A DNA stretch of 64,000 nucleotides from Streptomyces sp. Y2F8-2. GTDB lineage: Bacteria; Actinomycetota; Actinomycetes; Streptomycetales; Streptomycetaceae. The notes beneath the pieces are model-generated. The model had not been told where the DNA came from, made no database searches, and saw only the letters and a program-made list of their open reading frames with translations. Of the stretch, positions 17,249-25,897 are shown piece after piece (position 1 is the first letter of the stretch; each line of letters opens with the position of its first letter). Both the position numbers and the translations under genes were made by a program. Location of the stretch: NCBI RefSeq assembly GCF_014905555.1, contig NZ_BNGS01000013.1, positions 62,001-126,000 of the forward strand, written 5' to 3'.

Positions 17249-18046
17249 ATGACTCGTCCTCACGGTCCCTCCGCCGGCGGACGCGCCGCGGCTCTCCTGG
17301 CGCCGGTCGCGGCGGTCGCGGCCGTGCACATCGGCCCCGCCGCCACCTGGCTGCCCGGCCTGCGGCGCCGCTTCCTCCCCGGACTGGCCGGGGTGGGCCG
17401 CCCCGACCACATCGCTCTCACCTTCGACGACGGGCCCGACCCCGGCTCCACGCCGCACTTCCTCGACGCGCTGGACGACCTCGGCGTCCGGGCGACGTTC
17501 TTCGTGCTGGGCGAGAACGTGGTGCGCTACCCGGCGGTGACGCGGGAGATCGCGGAGCGCGGGCATGAGCTCGCCGTGCACGGCTGGAGCCACGACCGGC
17601 CCTGGCTGCCGTCTCCCGCCCGGGACACGGCGGACCTGGTCCGGACGGTGGACACGGTCCACGACGCGGCGGGCCGCCGGCCCCGGTGGTACCGGCCGCC
17701 GTACGGGATCCTGACATCGGGACGCTGGGCTGCGGCCCGGCGGGTCGGCCTGCGGCCGGTGCTGTGGACGGCCTGGGGCAAGGACTGGACGGCCGACGCC
17801 ACGCCCGCCTCCGTACGCGCGACGGCCGGTGCGGAGTTGCGGGGTGGCGGCACCCTGCTGCTGCACGACTCGGACCATGCCGCGGCGGTCGGCTGCTGGC
17901 GTGCCACGCTCGGGGCGCTGCCCGGCATCGTGGAGGACTGCCGTGAGGCGGGGCTGTCGGTCGGGCCGCTGGGCGAGCACGGTGGGGAAGCCGGCGCGGA
18001 GGAGACCGCGGCGCGGGAGGCGGCGGGGTGCGTCCGCGGCGCCTGA
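17249..18046 (+). CDS. NodB-type polysaccharide deacetylase
   Basis: 265 residues. ATG 17249 lies 9 bp after AAGGAGG. A hydrophobic N-terminal segment (residues 12-34) is a signal anchor or Sec signal. The NodB domain shows motif 1 TFDDGPDPG (Asp60, Asp61), the metal-binding His pair in HGWSHDR (His111, His115), YRPPYG as motif 3, and the C-terminal LLLHDSDH. It should remove acetyl groups from N-acetylated glycans outside the membrane, with peptidoglycan or another wall glycan as the likely substrate. It sits between two DMT permease paralogues. Confidence 0.87.
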   Translation: MTRPHGPSAGGRAAALLAPVAAVAAVHIGPAATWLPGLRRRFLPGLAGVGRPDHIALTFDDGPDPGSTPHFLDALDDLGVRATFFVLGENVVRYPAVTREIAERGHELAVHGWSHDRPWLPSPARDTADLVRTVDTVHDAAGRRPRWYRPPYGILTSGRWAAARRVGLRPVLWTAWGKDWTADATPASVRATAGAELRGGGTLLLHDSDHAAAVGCWRATLGALPGIVEDCREAGLSVGPLGEHGGEAGAEETAAREAAGCVRGA

Positions 18047-18180
18047 CGCCCGCCGAGGGAAGGAACCGGACCGCGCGTCGCGATCGGGCGGTCACCGGGG
18101 TCGTCGGAACACCGGCCGGCGGCCCCCGCGCCCGCCTGGTCGCCCCGCTCGGCCTGTCGCGGGCGACCGGCGCTCCGGCC

Positions 18181-18244
18181 GATCCGGCCGATTCGGTCGA
18201 TCCCATCGACCCGGCCGACCCGGCCGACCCGGCCGACCCGGTCG
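18181..18244. repeat. Nine-base GACCCGGCC microsatellite upstream of the second DMT gene
   Basis: Degenerate 9-bp units (GATCCGGCC, GATTCGGTC, GATCCCATC) followed by near-perfect GACCCGGCC copies fill about 64 bp before the DMT start. In one plus-strand frame they would read Asp-Pro-Ala repeats, but that frame has no start signal. Confidence 0.6.
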
Positions 18245-18292
18245 CGGTGTTCCGAGCCCGCCTGCTTCGGGCCTCCGGGGCATTCTGGAGGG

Positions 18293-19282
18293 GTGATCCT
18301 TCTCGCCGCGCTGTTCGCCGTCATGGGTGCCGCCAGCAATGCGGTCGGCACCGCGTTCCAGCGCAAGGCGGCGTCCACGGTCGCGCGCGGCGGCGGTCTG
18401 CGGCTGCTGATCGAGCTGGCCCACCGGCCGGCCTGGGTGATCGGCATCGGCGGCGTCGTCGGCGCCGCGCTGTTCCAGGCACTCGCCCTGGTCAACGGGC
18501 CGATGGCACTGGTGCAGCCGCTGTTCGTGCTGGAGCTGCCGTTCGCGTTGATGATCGCCGCTCCCCTGATGCAGCGGCGGCTGCCGGCCGCGGCCTGGTG
18601 GGGGATCACCGGAGTCGTCATGGGGCTTGCCCTGGTGCTCGGCTCCGCCGCTCCGTCCGGGGTGGTGGACCAGGCGTCCATGGTGCGCTGGATCCCGGTC
18701 CTCGCGGCCTGCCTGGGTGCCATGGCCGCCGCGATCGTCATCGCCCGCCCGGGGCGACCGCCGCTGTTCCGGGCCGCCGTGCTGGCCGCGGCCTCCGCTG
18801 TCGGCAACGCCCTGACCGCTGCGCTGCTGAAGTCCGCCACGGGCAGGTTCGCGCAGGGCGGCGTCGGCGCCTTCCTGCAGTCCTGGCAGACGTACGGCTT
18901 CGCGCTCACCGGTGTCAGCGCCATCCTGCTGCTGGAGAACGCGCTCCAGGCGGGCTGGCTGACCGCGTCCCAGCCGGCGCTCACCATCGGGGATGCGACG
19001 GTGAGCCTGCTGCTCGGCATCACCCTGTTCGACGAGCGGATCCGGACCGGCTGGTGGCTGCTGCCCGAGGCCGTCGGCGTCGCCGTGATCGTGTGGGGGG
19101 TGGTGAGACTGAGCCGGGTGGTGTCGAAGGTCCAGGCGGCGGAGGCCGACCACCGGCAGGCGTTTGTGGGCGGGGGCCACGGGGACTCGGGGCCGCAGGA
19201 GGACGAGGGCTGCGACAGCCGGGGTCCGCGCACCCAGCGGGGACGGGGACCCATGGGAGAGCGGTCCGAAAGCGAAGGCTGA
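18293..19282 (+). CDS. DMT-superfamily permease (second paralogue)
   Basis: 329 residues from GTG 18293, the only start that keeps the first membrane helix; the GGAGG lies unusually close, 2-3 nt upstream. About ten hydrophobic segments fill residues 1-285. Like its paralogue at 16130 it carries MALVQPLFVLELPFALM and SQPALTIGDATVSLLLG. A Gly/Ser/Glu/Arg-rich hydrophilic tail of about 50 residues follows. It probably exports or imports a small metabolite; substrate unknown. The DUF1360 gene begins 31 bp downstream, so they may share a transcript. Confidence 0.77.
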   Translation: MILLAALFAVMGAASNAVGTAFQRKAASTVARGGGLRLLIELAHRPAWVIGIGGVVGAALFQALALVNGPMALVQPLFVLELPFALMIAAPLMQRRLPAAAWWGITGVVMGLALVLGSAAPSGVVDQASMVRWIPVLAACLGAMAAAIVIARPGRPPLFRAAVLAAASAVGNALTAALLKSATGRFAQGGVGAFLQSWQTYGFALTGVSAILLLENALQAGWLTASQPALTIGDATVSLLLGITLFDERIRTGWWLLPEAVGVAVIVWGVVRLSRVVSKVQAAEADHRQAFVGGGHGDSGPQEDEGCDSRGPRTQRGRGPMGERSESEG

Positions 19283-19313
19283 CCTGGTGACCGGCCCCGA
19301 GGGAGGCATTCGT

Positions 19314-19805
19314 ATGACGGTGGAGGACACGCGCTACGACCGGAGCGGCGACACGCCGCTGGCGGGCTACGCGTTCCTGGCGACGACGTTCACGGCGGGT
19401 GCCGCGCTGTTCGCGGCGGTGGCGCGCCGCCGGGGGCTGCGTCTGCCGCAGCAGGTGCCGCCGTGGGACGTGGCCCTGCTGGGAACGGCGACCTTCAAGG
19501 CGTCCCGGCTGCTGACCAAGGACAAGGTGACCAGCTTTCTGCGGGCGCCGTTCACCCGGCGGGCGTCCGACAGCACGGCCAACGAGGTGATGGACGAGGC
19601 GCGCGGCAGCGGTGTGCGGCAGGCCGTGGGCGACCTGCTCTCCTGCCCGTTCTGCACGTCCACGTGGGTGGCGGGGGCGCTGGTGTGCTCCTACGCCTCA
19701 GCGCCGAGGGCCACCCGGCTGGTGTGCGCGGGTCTCACGGCCGTCACCGTGTCGGACTGGCTGCAGTACGGATGGAGTGCGACGGCCGAGGCGGCCGAGG
19801 GCTGA
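19314..19805 (+). CDS. DUF1360 membrane protein
   Basis: 163 residues. ATG 19314 follows GAGGGAGG. The DUF1360 pattern is seen from about residue 15: a first membrane helix, WDVALLGTATFKASRLLTKDKVTSFLRAPF, then LLSCPFCTSTWVAGAL with the conserved CPFC pair, then a last helix. The function is unknown; the two cysteines in CPFC suggest metal or redox chemistry near the membrane (inference). It ends 26 bp from the convergent GH15 gene, with an 8-bp hairpin in the gap. Confidence 0.82.
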   Translation: MTVEDTRYDRSGDTPLAGYAFLATTFTAGAALFAAVARRRGLRLPQQVPPWDVALLGTATFKASRLLTKDKVTSFLRAPFTRRASDSTANEVMDEARGSGVRQAVGDLLSCPFCTSTWVAGALVCSYASAPRATRLVCAGLTAVTVSDWLQYGWSATAEAAEG

Positions 19806-19817
19806 GGCGAGGCCGGT

Positions 19818-19838
19818 CGCCTGACAGGAGGTCAGGCG
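19818..19838. terminator. Hairpin between convergent DUF1360 and GH15 genes
   Basis: CGCCTGAC-AGGAG-GTCAGGCG is a perfect 8-bp stem that includes the stop codon of the minus-strand GH15 gene. It fills the 26-bp convergent gap, so it probably serves both genes. Confidence 0.5.
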
Positions 19839-21583
19839 TGCGCCTCGGGGTCCTCGGCCAGCCGTGCGGCGGTCTCCAGCAGCAGGGCGTGGACGAACGC
19901 CTGTGGGAGGTTGCCCCGCAGCTGCCGCTGGGCGATGTCGAACTCCTCCGCGTACAGGCCGGACGCCCCGCAGGCGGCACGGTTGCGTTCGAACCAGCGG
20001 TGGGCGTCGATCAGCCGGCCCTGCTGGTGCTCGGCGAGCGCCATGACGAACCCGCACAGCAGGAACGCCCCCTCGGCCTCCCCGAGGGGGCGTTCGTCGT
20101 GCCGGAAGCGGTAGATGTAGTGGTCCTGGGCCAGTCGGCGACGGCAGTCGGCCAGGGTGGCGCGGGTGCGGTCGTCGTCGGGGGGCAGGGCGCCTCGTAC
20201 GGCCGGCAGCAGCAGGGCGGCGTCGGCCTCCGGGTCGTCGGGGGTGCGCTGCCAGTGGCCGTCGGGGTGCAGGCAGCGCTGCGCGGTGGTGTCGAGGAGG
20301 GTGCCGGCGAGCCGGGCGCAGTGGTCGGAGAGGGGATGGCGGGGGGCCGCGGCGGCCAGGGCGCGCAGCCCGGCGACGCAGGTCAGCCGGCTGTGGGTCC
20401 ACCACTGGGAGTCCAGCTCCCAGATCCCGGCGTCCGGCTCCCGCCAGCGCTCGGTGATGGCGCGCACCGCGGTCTCGGCGGCCTTCCACCCGTCGGCGTC
20501 CAGCCGCTGCCGGCGCTCGGCCGCCGCGAACAGCAGCAGGGCCTCGCCGAAACAGTCGAGCTGGAACTGTTCCCTGACGTGGTTGCCGACACGGCTGAAT
20601 CCGCCGGGGTAGCCGGGCAGGTCGAGTTCTCTCTGGTCGGGGACGGGGGTGCCGTGCACGGTGTAGGCGGGGGCCAGTCGCGGGCCGTCCTCCCGCAGCC
20701 TCTCGCCGACGAAGCGCACGGCCCCGTCGAGTAGTTCGGGGGCGCCGGTGGCCGCTGCTGCCTGCCCTGCGTAGCTCTGGTCGCGGATCCACACGTAGCG
20801 GTAGTCGTAGTTGCGCCCCGCCTCGGCGCGTTCGGGCAGGCTGGTGGTGGCGGCCGCGACCATGCCGCCGCCGTGGGTGGTCAGGCCGCGCAGGACGACG
20901 TAGGCACGGCGGGCGTCGCGCGGGGCGATCGTGTGGTCGAGCGCGGGTACGGCCTCGCGCCAGGCCCGTTCCGTCGCGGCCCAGGCCTCGGCGGCCCGCG
21001 GCGCGGTGCGGGGCAGGGGTGAGGCGGAGCACTCGAGGACCAGGTCGTGGCGCTCGCCGGGCTCCAGCACGATCTCGGCCGTCAGGCCCTGACCGCGGGC
21101 GACGGCGAACGGGGCGCCCTGCCAGCGCAGGCGGTGGGGGCCCGAGGTGAGGTACCACACGCCGTCGTCGGTGCGGTGGGCGGAGGCCAGTGAGGAGCGG
21201 CCGTAGTCGCCGTGCGGCTCGAGCAGGACCCGTACGTGGGCCACCGTGTCGACGGCGTGCAGTTGCCGCAGCAGCACCAGGCGGCCGGCCTCGCCGGGGA
21301 AGGCGAGGGCCTCCCGGCACTCGATGACGCCGTCGGTGGTGACCCAGCGGCTGCGCCAGATGAGGGTGCCCTCCTCGTAGTAGCCGCCGAAGACGTGGCG
21401 GCCCCTGGGCGTGATGGCGTAGACACCGCCGCCGCCGATGAGCGAGGCGAAGACCGCGTCGTTGTGCCAGCCGGGTGAGCACAGCCAGCCGATGTCACCG
21501 CAGGGGCCGATCAGCGCGCCGCGTTCCCCGTCGGCCAGCAACGCGTAGTCGTGCAGCGCGTGCGGCCGGAACGATGTGCTCAT
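19832..21583 (-). CDS. Glycoside hydrolase family 15 (glucoamylase/trehalase type)
   Basis: 583 residues. ATG 21583 follows AGGAGGCAGC. The N-terminal ~220 residues are the beta-sandwich found in bacterial GH15 proteins (DYALLADGERGALIGPCGDIGWLC). The (alpha/alpha)6 barrel follows, with NYDYRYVWIRDQSYAG around residue 260 holding substrate-contact residues. LYAEEFDIAQRQLRGNLPQAF near the end holds the second catalytic glutamate. There is no signal peptide, so it acts in the cytoplasm. Homologues in actinomycetes cleave trehalose or alpha-glucan ends; which applies here cannot be told. It is a single gene divergent from the glycan locus. Confidence 0.88.
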   Translation of the reverse strand: MSTSFRPHALHDYALLADGERGALIGPCGDIGWLCSPGWHNDAVFASLIGGGGVYAITPRGRHVFGGYYEEGTLIWRSRWVTTDGVIECREALAFPGEAGRLVLLRQLHAVDTVAHVRVLLEPHGDYGRSSLASAHRTDDGVWYLTSGPHRLRWQGAPFAVARGQGLTAEIVLEPGERHDLVLECSASPLPRTAPRAAEAWAATERAWREAVPALDHTIAPRDARRAYVVLRGLTTHGGGMVAAATTSLPERAEAGRNYDYRYVWIRDQSYAGQAAAATGAPELLDGAVRFVGERLREDGPRLAPAYTVHGTPVPDQRELDLPGYPGGFSRVGNHVREQFQLDCFGEALLLFAAAERRQRLDADGWKAAETAVRAITERWREPDAGIWELDSQWWTHSRLTCVAGLRALAAAAPRHPLSDHCARLAGTLLDTTAQRCLHPDGHWQRTPDDPEADAALLLPAVRGALPPDDDRTRATLADCRRRLAQDHYIYRFRHDERPLGEAEGAFLLCGFVMALAEHQQGRLIDAHRWFERNRAACGASGLYAEEFDIAQRQLRGNLPQAFVHALLLETAARLAEDPEAHA

Positions 21584-22041
21584 GGGTGCTGCCTCCTGGT
21601 TGGGCCGACTGGGGGCACGCGGCGTGCGGAGTCGCAGGGACCTCAAGCCGTACGGCTACCCGGTTTGAGCTGCGGCATTGGCGCCGAATGTGCCAGAAGC
21701 GTCCCCGGACGGCTGGAGAGACCCGGTGATTGACCTGCGACCAGTGGGGAAACCGGTGCCGCATGTCAACGACCCGGCGACGTCCGCCGGCCCGCCCGGT
21801 GCCCCCACCGCGCCCTGCCGCACCGCCACGGGCGCCCGTGGGGGCGGCCGCCGTGCCCGTCGGGTCGCGCGCACCGTGGGTCCTCACGCTGCGTCACTCA
21901 CTCGGATGACGTACACCACCGAGCCACCGGCGCCGCGGCGACGGACGCTGATCGGGGTACTCGACGGTCTTCCGCGACGTCAGCGGCCCGGCGCCCGGAA
22001 ACGGCCCGACGAGCCGTCGCCGCGTAGGGAGGAGTTCTTCA
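21584..22041. other. Intergenic region between divergent GH15 and epimerase genes, no gene seen
   Basis: About 460 bp with no credible gene. Frames across it are shadows without start signals. It must carry the promoters for GH15 and for the glycan locus. A TTGACC at 21732-21737 could be a -35 element, but no good -10 follows at 17-18 bp. No hairpin or long repeat is visible. Confidence 0.45.
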
Positions 22042-23004
22042 ATGGCCAGCCCTTTGTCACGGAACTGGGACCACGCCGTCGTCACCGGCGGCGCGGGCTT
22101 CGTCGGTTCCCACCTGTGCGCCGCCCTGCTGGACGCGGGCGCCGCGGTCACCTGCGTGGACGACTTCAGCACCGGCCGGCCGGAGAACGTGGCGCCCTTG
22201 CTCGACCGGCCCGGGTTCACGCTGGTGAGGGGGGATGTGGCGGAGGGGCTGACCGTCGACCGGAAGCCGGATCTCATACTCCACTTCGCCTCCCCCGCGT
22301 CGCCCGCCGACTATCTGCGCCTCCCCCTGCACACGATGGACACCGGCAGCCTGGGCACGCGCAATGCCCTGGACCTGGCGCACCGCTCGGGCGCGCGCTT
22401 CGTGCTCGCCTCGACCTCCGAGGTCTACGGGGACCCGCAGCAGAACCCGCAGGACGAGCGGTACTGGGGGCATGTGAACCCGGTCGGCCCACGCAGCGTG
22501 TACGACGAGGCCAAGCGGTTCGGTGAGGCCCTGACCACCGCGCACGCCGAGGCGAAGGGCACCGACACCGGCATCGTGCGCCTGTTCAACACCTACGGAC
22601 CGCGGATGCGCGGGCACGACGGCCGCGCGGTTCCGACGTTCGTGCGGCAGGCGCTCGCCGGTGAGCCGCTGACGGTCACCGGTGACGGACGCCAGACGCG
22701 GTCCCTGTGCTACGTCGACGACACCGTCCGCGGCATTCTCGCGGCGGCGGCGCACGGCATGCGCGGTCCGGTGAACATCGGCAACCCCTCCGAGATCACC
22801 ATGCTCGGCCTCGCCCGCCTGGTCATCCGGCTCGCCGGGTCGTCGTCGGAGATCCGGTTCATCGAGCGGCCGACGGACGACCCTGCCGTGCGCTGCCCCG
22901 ACATCACGCTGGCCCGCGACAAGCTCGGCTGGGAGCCGCAGGTGGACGCCGAGGAAGGGCTGCGCCGCACCATCGACTGGTTCCGCGCCACCGCCGGCGC
23001 CTGA
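22042..23004 (+). CDS. UDP-glucuronate decarboxylase-like epimerase/dehydratase
   Basis: 320 residues, extended SDR. ATG 22042 sits 7 bp after GGGAGGAG. The NAD motif is GGAGFVGSH (16-24). The active site has STSEVYGDP with Thr125 and Glu127, and Y154-x3-K158. RSLCYVDD is the sugar-binding signature seen in UDP-glucuronate decarboxylases (UXS). These convert UDP-glucuronate to UDP-xylose; dTDP-glucose dehydratase-like chemistry is less likely. It opens the glycan locus, and the carbamoyltransferase follows after 143 bp. A paralogue with a changed active site lies at 41690-42718 on the other strand. Confidence 0.85.
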   Translation: MASPLSRNWDHAVVTGGAGFVGSHLCAALLDAGAAVTCVDDFSTGRPENVAPLLDRPGFTLVRGDVAEGLTVDRKPDLILHFASPASPADYLRLPLHTMDTGSLGTRNALDLAHRSGARFVLASTSEVYGDPQQNPQDERYWGHVNPVGPRSVYDEAKRFGEALTTAHAEAKGTDTGIVRLFNTYGPRMRGHDGRAVPTFVRQALAGEPLTVTGDGRQTRSLCYVDDTVRGILAAAAHGMRGPVNIGNPSEITMLGLARLVIRLAGSSSEIRFIERPTDDPAVRCPDITLARDKLGWEPQVDAEEGLRRTIDWFRATAGA

Positions 23005-23147
23005 CCGCGCGCCCGCCTCCGGCCGCGCCCCGCGGCAGCGCACGCGCCCCGTCGTTCGGGTCCCGTACCGGCCACTCCGCCTGACGCCCGCCCCCTCACC
23101 ACCCGCTTCCGTCCGGCTCACGAATCGCCGAAAGGCCTCGGAACCCC

Positions 23148-24809
23148 ATGCGCATCCTCGGAATCAACGCCCTGTTCCACGACCCGGCCGCCGCCCTGGT
23201 GATCGACGGCCGGACCGTCGCCGCCGCCGAGGAGGAGCGGTTCTCCCGGCGCAAGCACGGCAAGCGGCCGGTGCCGTTCTCCGCCTGGGAACTGCCGGAG
23301 AAGGCCGCCGCGTGGTGCCTCGGGCGCGCCGGACTGCGCCCCCAGGACCTCGACGCCGTCGTCTACTCCTACGATCCGGACCTCGCCCGGCCGGCCGAGG
23401 CCATAGGGCTGGACGACCCCTGGGACCACCTGCGGCAGACCTACGCCCGCGAGGCCCCCGGCTTCCTGAAGACGGCGCTGCCGGGCCTCGACCCCGGCAT
23501 CGTGCGTTTCGTGCCGCACCACATGGCGCACGCCGCGTCCGGCGCCTTCGCCGCGCCCGACGCCGGGGACTCCTCCGTGCTGGTGCTGGACGGCCGGGGG
23601 GAGCGCGCCTCACACCTGGCCGCGCGCCGGGTCGGGGACCGTCTGGAACCCCTGTATGCGCAGGAACTGCCGCATTCCCTGGGGCTGGTCTACGAGGAGC
23701 TGACCGAACACCTCGGCTTCCTCAGGTCCTCCGACGAGTTCAAGGTGATGGCGCTCGCCTCGCACGGCCGCCCGCGCATGCTCGCCGAGCTGCGCCGCCA
23801 TGTGTACCCCACGGCTGACGGCGGCTTCCACGCCACCGGTGTGCCCTGGCACGAGTTGTGCCCGCCGCGCGGCCCGGACGAGCCGTGGACCCAGGACCAC
23901 GCGGACGTGGCCGCGAGCGCCCAGGCCGTACTGGAGGAGACGCTGCTCGACCTGGTGCGCTGGCTGCACGGCAGGACGCACCACAGCGTGCTCACGCTCG
24001 CCGGGGGCGTCGCGCTGAACTGCGTCGCGAATTCGCGGATCGCCCGCGAGGGGCCCTTCTCCCGGGTGTGGGTGCAGCCCGCGGCCGGTGACGCGGGCAC
24101 GGCTCTGGGCGGGGCGCTGCTGCTGGCTGCCCGGCAGGGGGACGAGCCGGAGCCCATGCCGGGGGCCGACCTGGGCCGGGACTGGTCGGACGCGGAGCTC
24201 GGGGCATGGCTGAAGACGGCGGCGGTGCCCTTCGAGCGGCCCGCGGACATCGCCCGGACCGTCGCCGAGACCCTCGCGGACAACGGGATCGTGGCCTGGT
24301 TCCAGGGCCGTTCCGAGTACGGCCCCCGGGCGTTGGGGCACCGCTCGCTGCTGGCCCACCCCGGGCACGCGGGCAACCTGGAGCGGCTCAACGACGTCAA
24401 GGGCCGCGAGCAGTTCCGGCCGGTGGCGCCGATGGTCCTCGCCGACCGCGCCTCGGAGATCTTCGACGGTCCGCTGCCCAGCCCGTACATGCTGTTCGTG
24501 CACGACGTGGCCGAGGCGTGGCGGGACCGCATCCCGGCGGTCGTGCACGTCGACGGCACGGCCCGCATCCAGACCGTCGATCCGGCCAAGGAGCCGCTGG
24601 TCGCCCGGATGCTCGATGAGTTCGAACGGCTCACCGGGCTGCCCGTGGTGGTCAACACCAGCCTGAACACGGCGGGCCGGCCCATGGTGGACGATCCGCG
24701 GGACGCGCTGGAGTGCTTCGGCTCCTCCCCCGTCGACCTCCTCGCCATCGGCCCGTACGCGGTGCGGCGAGGGGACTTCTTCCGCGGCGCCGACATGAGG
24801 AGCACGTGA
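23148..24809 (+). CDS. NodU/CmcH-family carbamoyltransferase
   Basis: 553 residues. The N-terminal ~350 residues are a Kae1/TsaD-like ATP- and carbamoyl-phosphate-using domain (MRILGINALFHDPAAALV, HHMAHAASG near 125, DEFKVMALASHG, LAGGVALNCVAN). The C-terminal part has the family block QGRSEYGPRALGHRSLLAHP, REQFRPVAPMVL and LPVVVNTSLNTAGRPMV. It should carbamoylate a hydroxyl, here most likely on a sugar of the locus product, in the cytoplasm. The ATG at 23148 has a weak ribosome-binding site. Its stop overlaps the next start (TGATG), so it is coupled to the GT2 gene. Confidence 0.9.
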   Translation: MRILGINALFHDPAAALVIDGRTVAAAEEERFSRRKHGKRPVPFSAWELPEKAAAWCLGRAGLRPQDLDAVVYSYDPDLARPAEAIGLDDPWDHLRQTYAREAPGFLKTALPGLDPGIVRFVPHHMAHAASGAFAAPDAGDSSVLVLDGRGERASHLAARRVGDRLEPLYAQELPHSLGLVYEELTEHLGFLRSSDEFKVMALASHGRPRMLAELRRHVYPTADGGFHATGVPWHELCPPRGPDEPWTQDHADVAASAQAVLEETLLDLVRWLHGRTHHSVLTLAGGVALNCVANSRIAREGPFSRVWVQPAAGDAGTALGGALLLAARQGDEPEPMPGADLGRDWSDAELGAWLKTAAVPFERPADIARTVAETLADNGIVAWFQGRSEYGPRALGHRSLLAHPGHAGNLERLNDVKGREQFRPVAPMVLADRASEIFDGPLPSPYMLFVHDVAEAWRDRIPAVVHVDGTARIQTVDPAKEPLVARMLDEFERLTGLPVVVNTSLNTAGRPMVDDPRDALECFGSSPVDLLAIGPYAVRRGDFFRGADMRST

Positions 24810-25897
24810 TGGGGGAGCGCGGAGACGACGAGGTGACCACCGCCTACGCCGACGACGCGTACGCGGTGGTGATACCCACGCTGGGACGGCCCAGCCTGAG
24901 TGCGTGCCTGCGGGCGCTGGCCGAGGCGTCCGGGCCCCGGCCGGTGCGGGTGGTCCTGGTCGACGACCGCCCGGGAGACGAGGGCGAGCCGCTCACGGTC
25001 GACATCCCGGGGCCGCTGCGCCCGGTCACCACCGTGGTGCGCGGCCGTGCCCGGGGCCCGGCCGCGGCCCGCAACGACGGGTGGCGGGCGGCCGGGCGGA
25101 TCCCCTGGATCGTGTTCCTCGACGACGATGTGGTGCCCGGCCGTACCTGGGGCGACGACCTCGCCCTGGACCTGGCGGAGGCGATGGAACCGACGGGCGC
25201 GATCACCGCCCGGATCGATGTGCCGCTGCCGCCCGACCGCCGGCCCACCGACTGGGAACGCAACACCGCCGGCCTCGCCACCGCGCGGTGGATCACCGCC
25301 GACATGGCCTACCGGCGCACGGCCCTGGAGGCCGTCGGCGGCTTCGACGAACGGTTCCGGCGGGCCTTCCGGGAGGACGCGGACCTCGCACTGCGGGTGC
25401 AGGCCGCGGGATGGATGGTGACCGCGGGGTCCCGGACCACCACGCACCCGGTGCGCCCGGCCGACCGCTGGGTCTCGGTGCGCCTGCAGGCGGGGAACGC
25501 GGACGACGTGCTGATGACCCGGTTGCACGGCCCCGGGTGGTGGAGCAGGGCGGGCGCACCACGGGGACGGCTGCCCGGTCACCTGGCGGTCACCGGAGCG
25601 GCGGTGGCGGCCCTCGCCTGCGCGGCCCTGCGCAGGCCCCGGGCCGCTGCGGTCTGCGCCGCCGGATGGCTGGCCGGTACCGCCGAGTTCGCCCTGGCAC
25701 GGATCGGGCCGGGGCCGCGAACCCCGGACGAGGTGGCCACCATGGCGCTGACCAGCGTGCTCATCCCGCCCGCGGCCACCTGGCACTGGCTGCGCGGTCA
25801 CATCGTCCACCGGGGAGCGCCGCCGCACGCCGCATACGACGCGGGGGCGCAGCCGCCGGTGCGGCGCCGGTCGCTCGAGGAACGGGTGCACCCATGA
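24809..25897 (+). CDS. GT2-family glycosyltransferase with membrane-associated C-terminus
   Basis: 362 residues from ATG 24809, behind GAGGAGCAC. The GT-A fold is clear: AVVIPTLGRPSL at the start, VVLVDDRPG, the RGPAAARNDGWRAA donor motif, and the metal-binding VFLDDDV near residue 110. FREDADLALRVQAAGW carries the catalytic ED. Residues about 250-330 hold three hydrophobic segments, so the enzyme is membrane-bound. It transfers a sugar from a nucleotide donor, in the same operon as the carbamoyltransferase, and overlaps its neighbours on both sides by 1-4 bp. Confidence 0.85.
   Translation: MGERGDDEVTTAYADDAYAVVIPTLGRPSLSACLRALAEASGPRPVRVVLVDDRPGDEGEPLTVDIPGPLRPVTTVVRGRARGPAAARNDGWRAAGRIPWIVFLDDDVVPGRTWGDDLALDLAEAMEPTGAITARIDVPLPPDRRPTDWERNTAGLATARWITADMAYRRTALEAVGGFDERFRRAFREDADLALRVQAAGWMVTAGSRTTTHPVRPADRWVSVRLQAGNADDVLMTRLHGPGWWSRAGAPRGRLPGHLAVTGAAVAALACAALRRPRAAAVCAAGWLAGTAEFALARIGPGPRTPDEVATMALTSVLIPPAATWHWLRGHIVHRGAPPHAAYDAGAQPPVRRRSLEERVHP

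Noticed and set aside
15286..17980. Long minus-strand frames opposite the SDR, DMT and deacetylase genes
   Set aside because: The plus strand encodes intact, recognisable proteins; the antisense products are Arg/Pro/Ala-rich and lack ribosome-binding sites.
18028..19290. Alternative plus frame of 420 codons over the second DMT gene
   Set aside because: The DMT frame has conserved helices and paralogue motifs; the other frame only gives repeated Asp-Pro-Ala and Arg/Gly-rich text.
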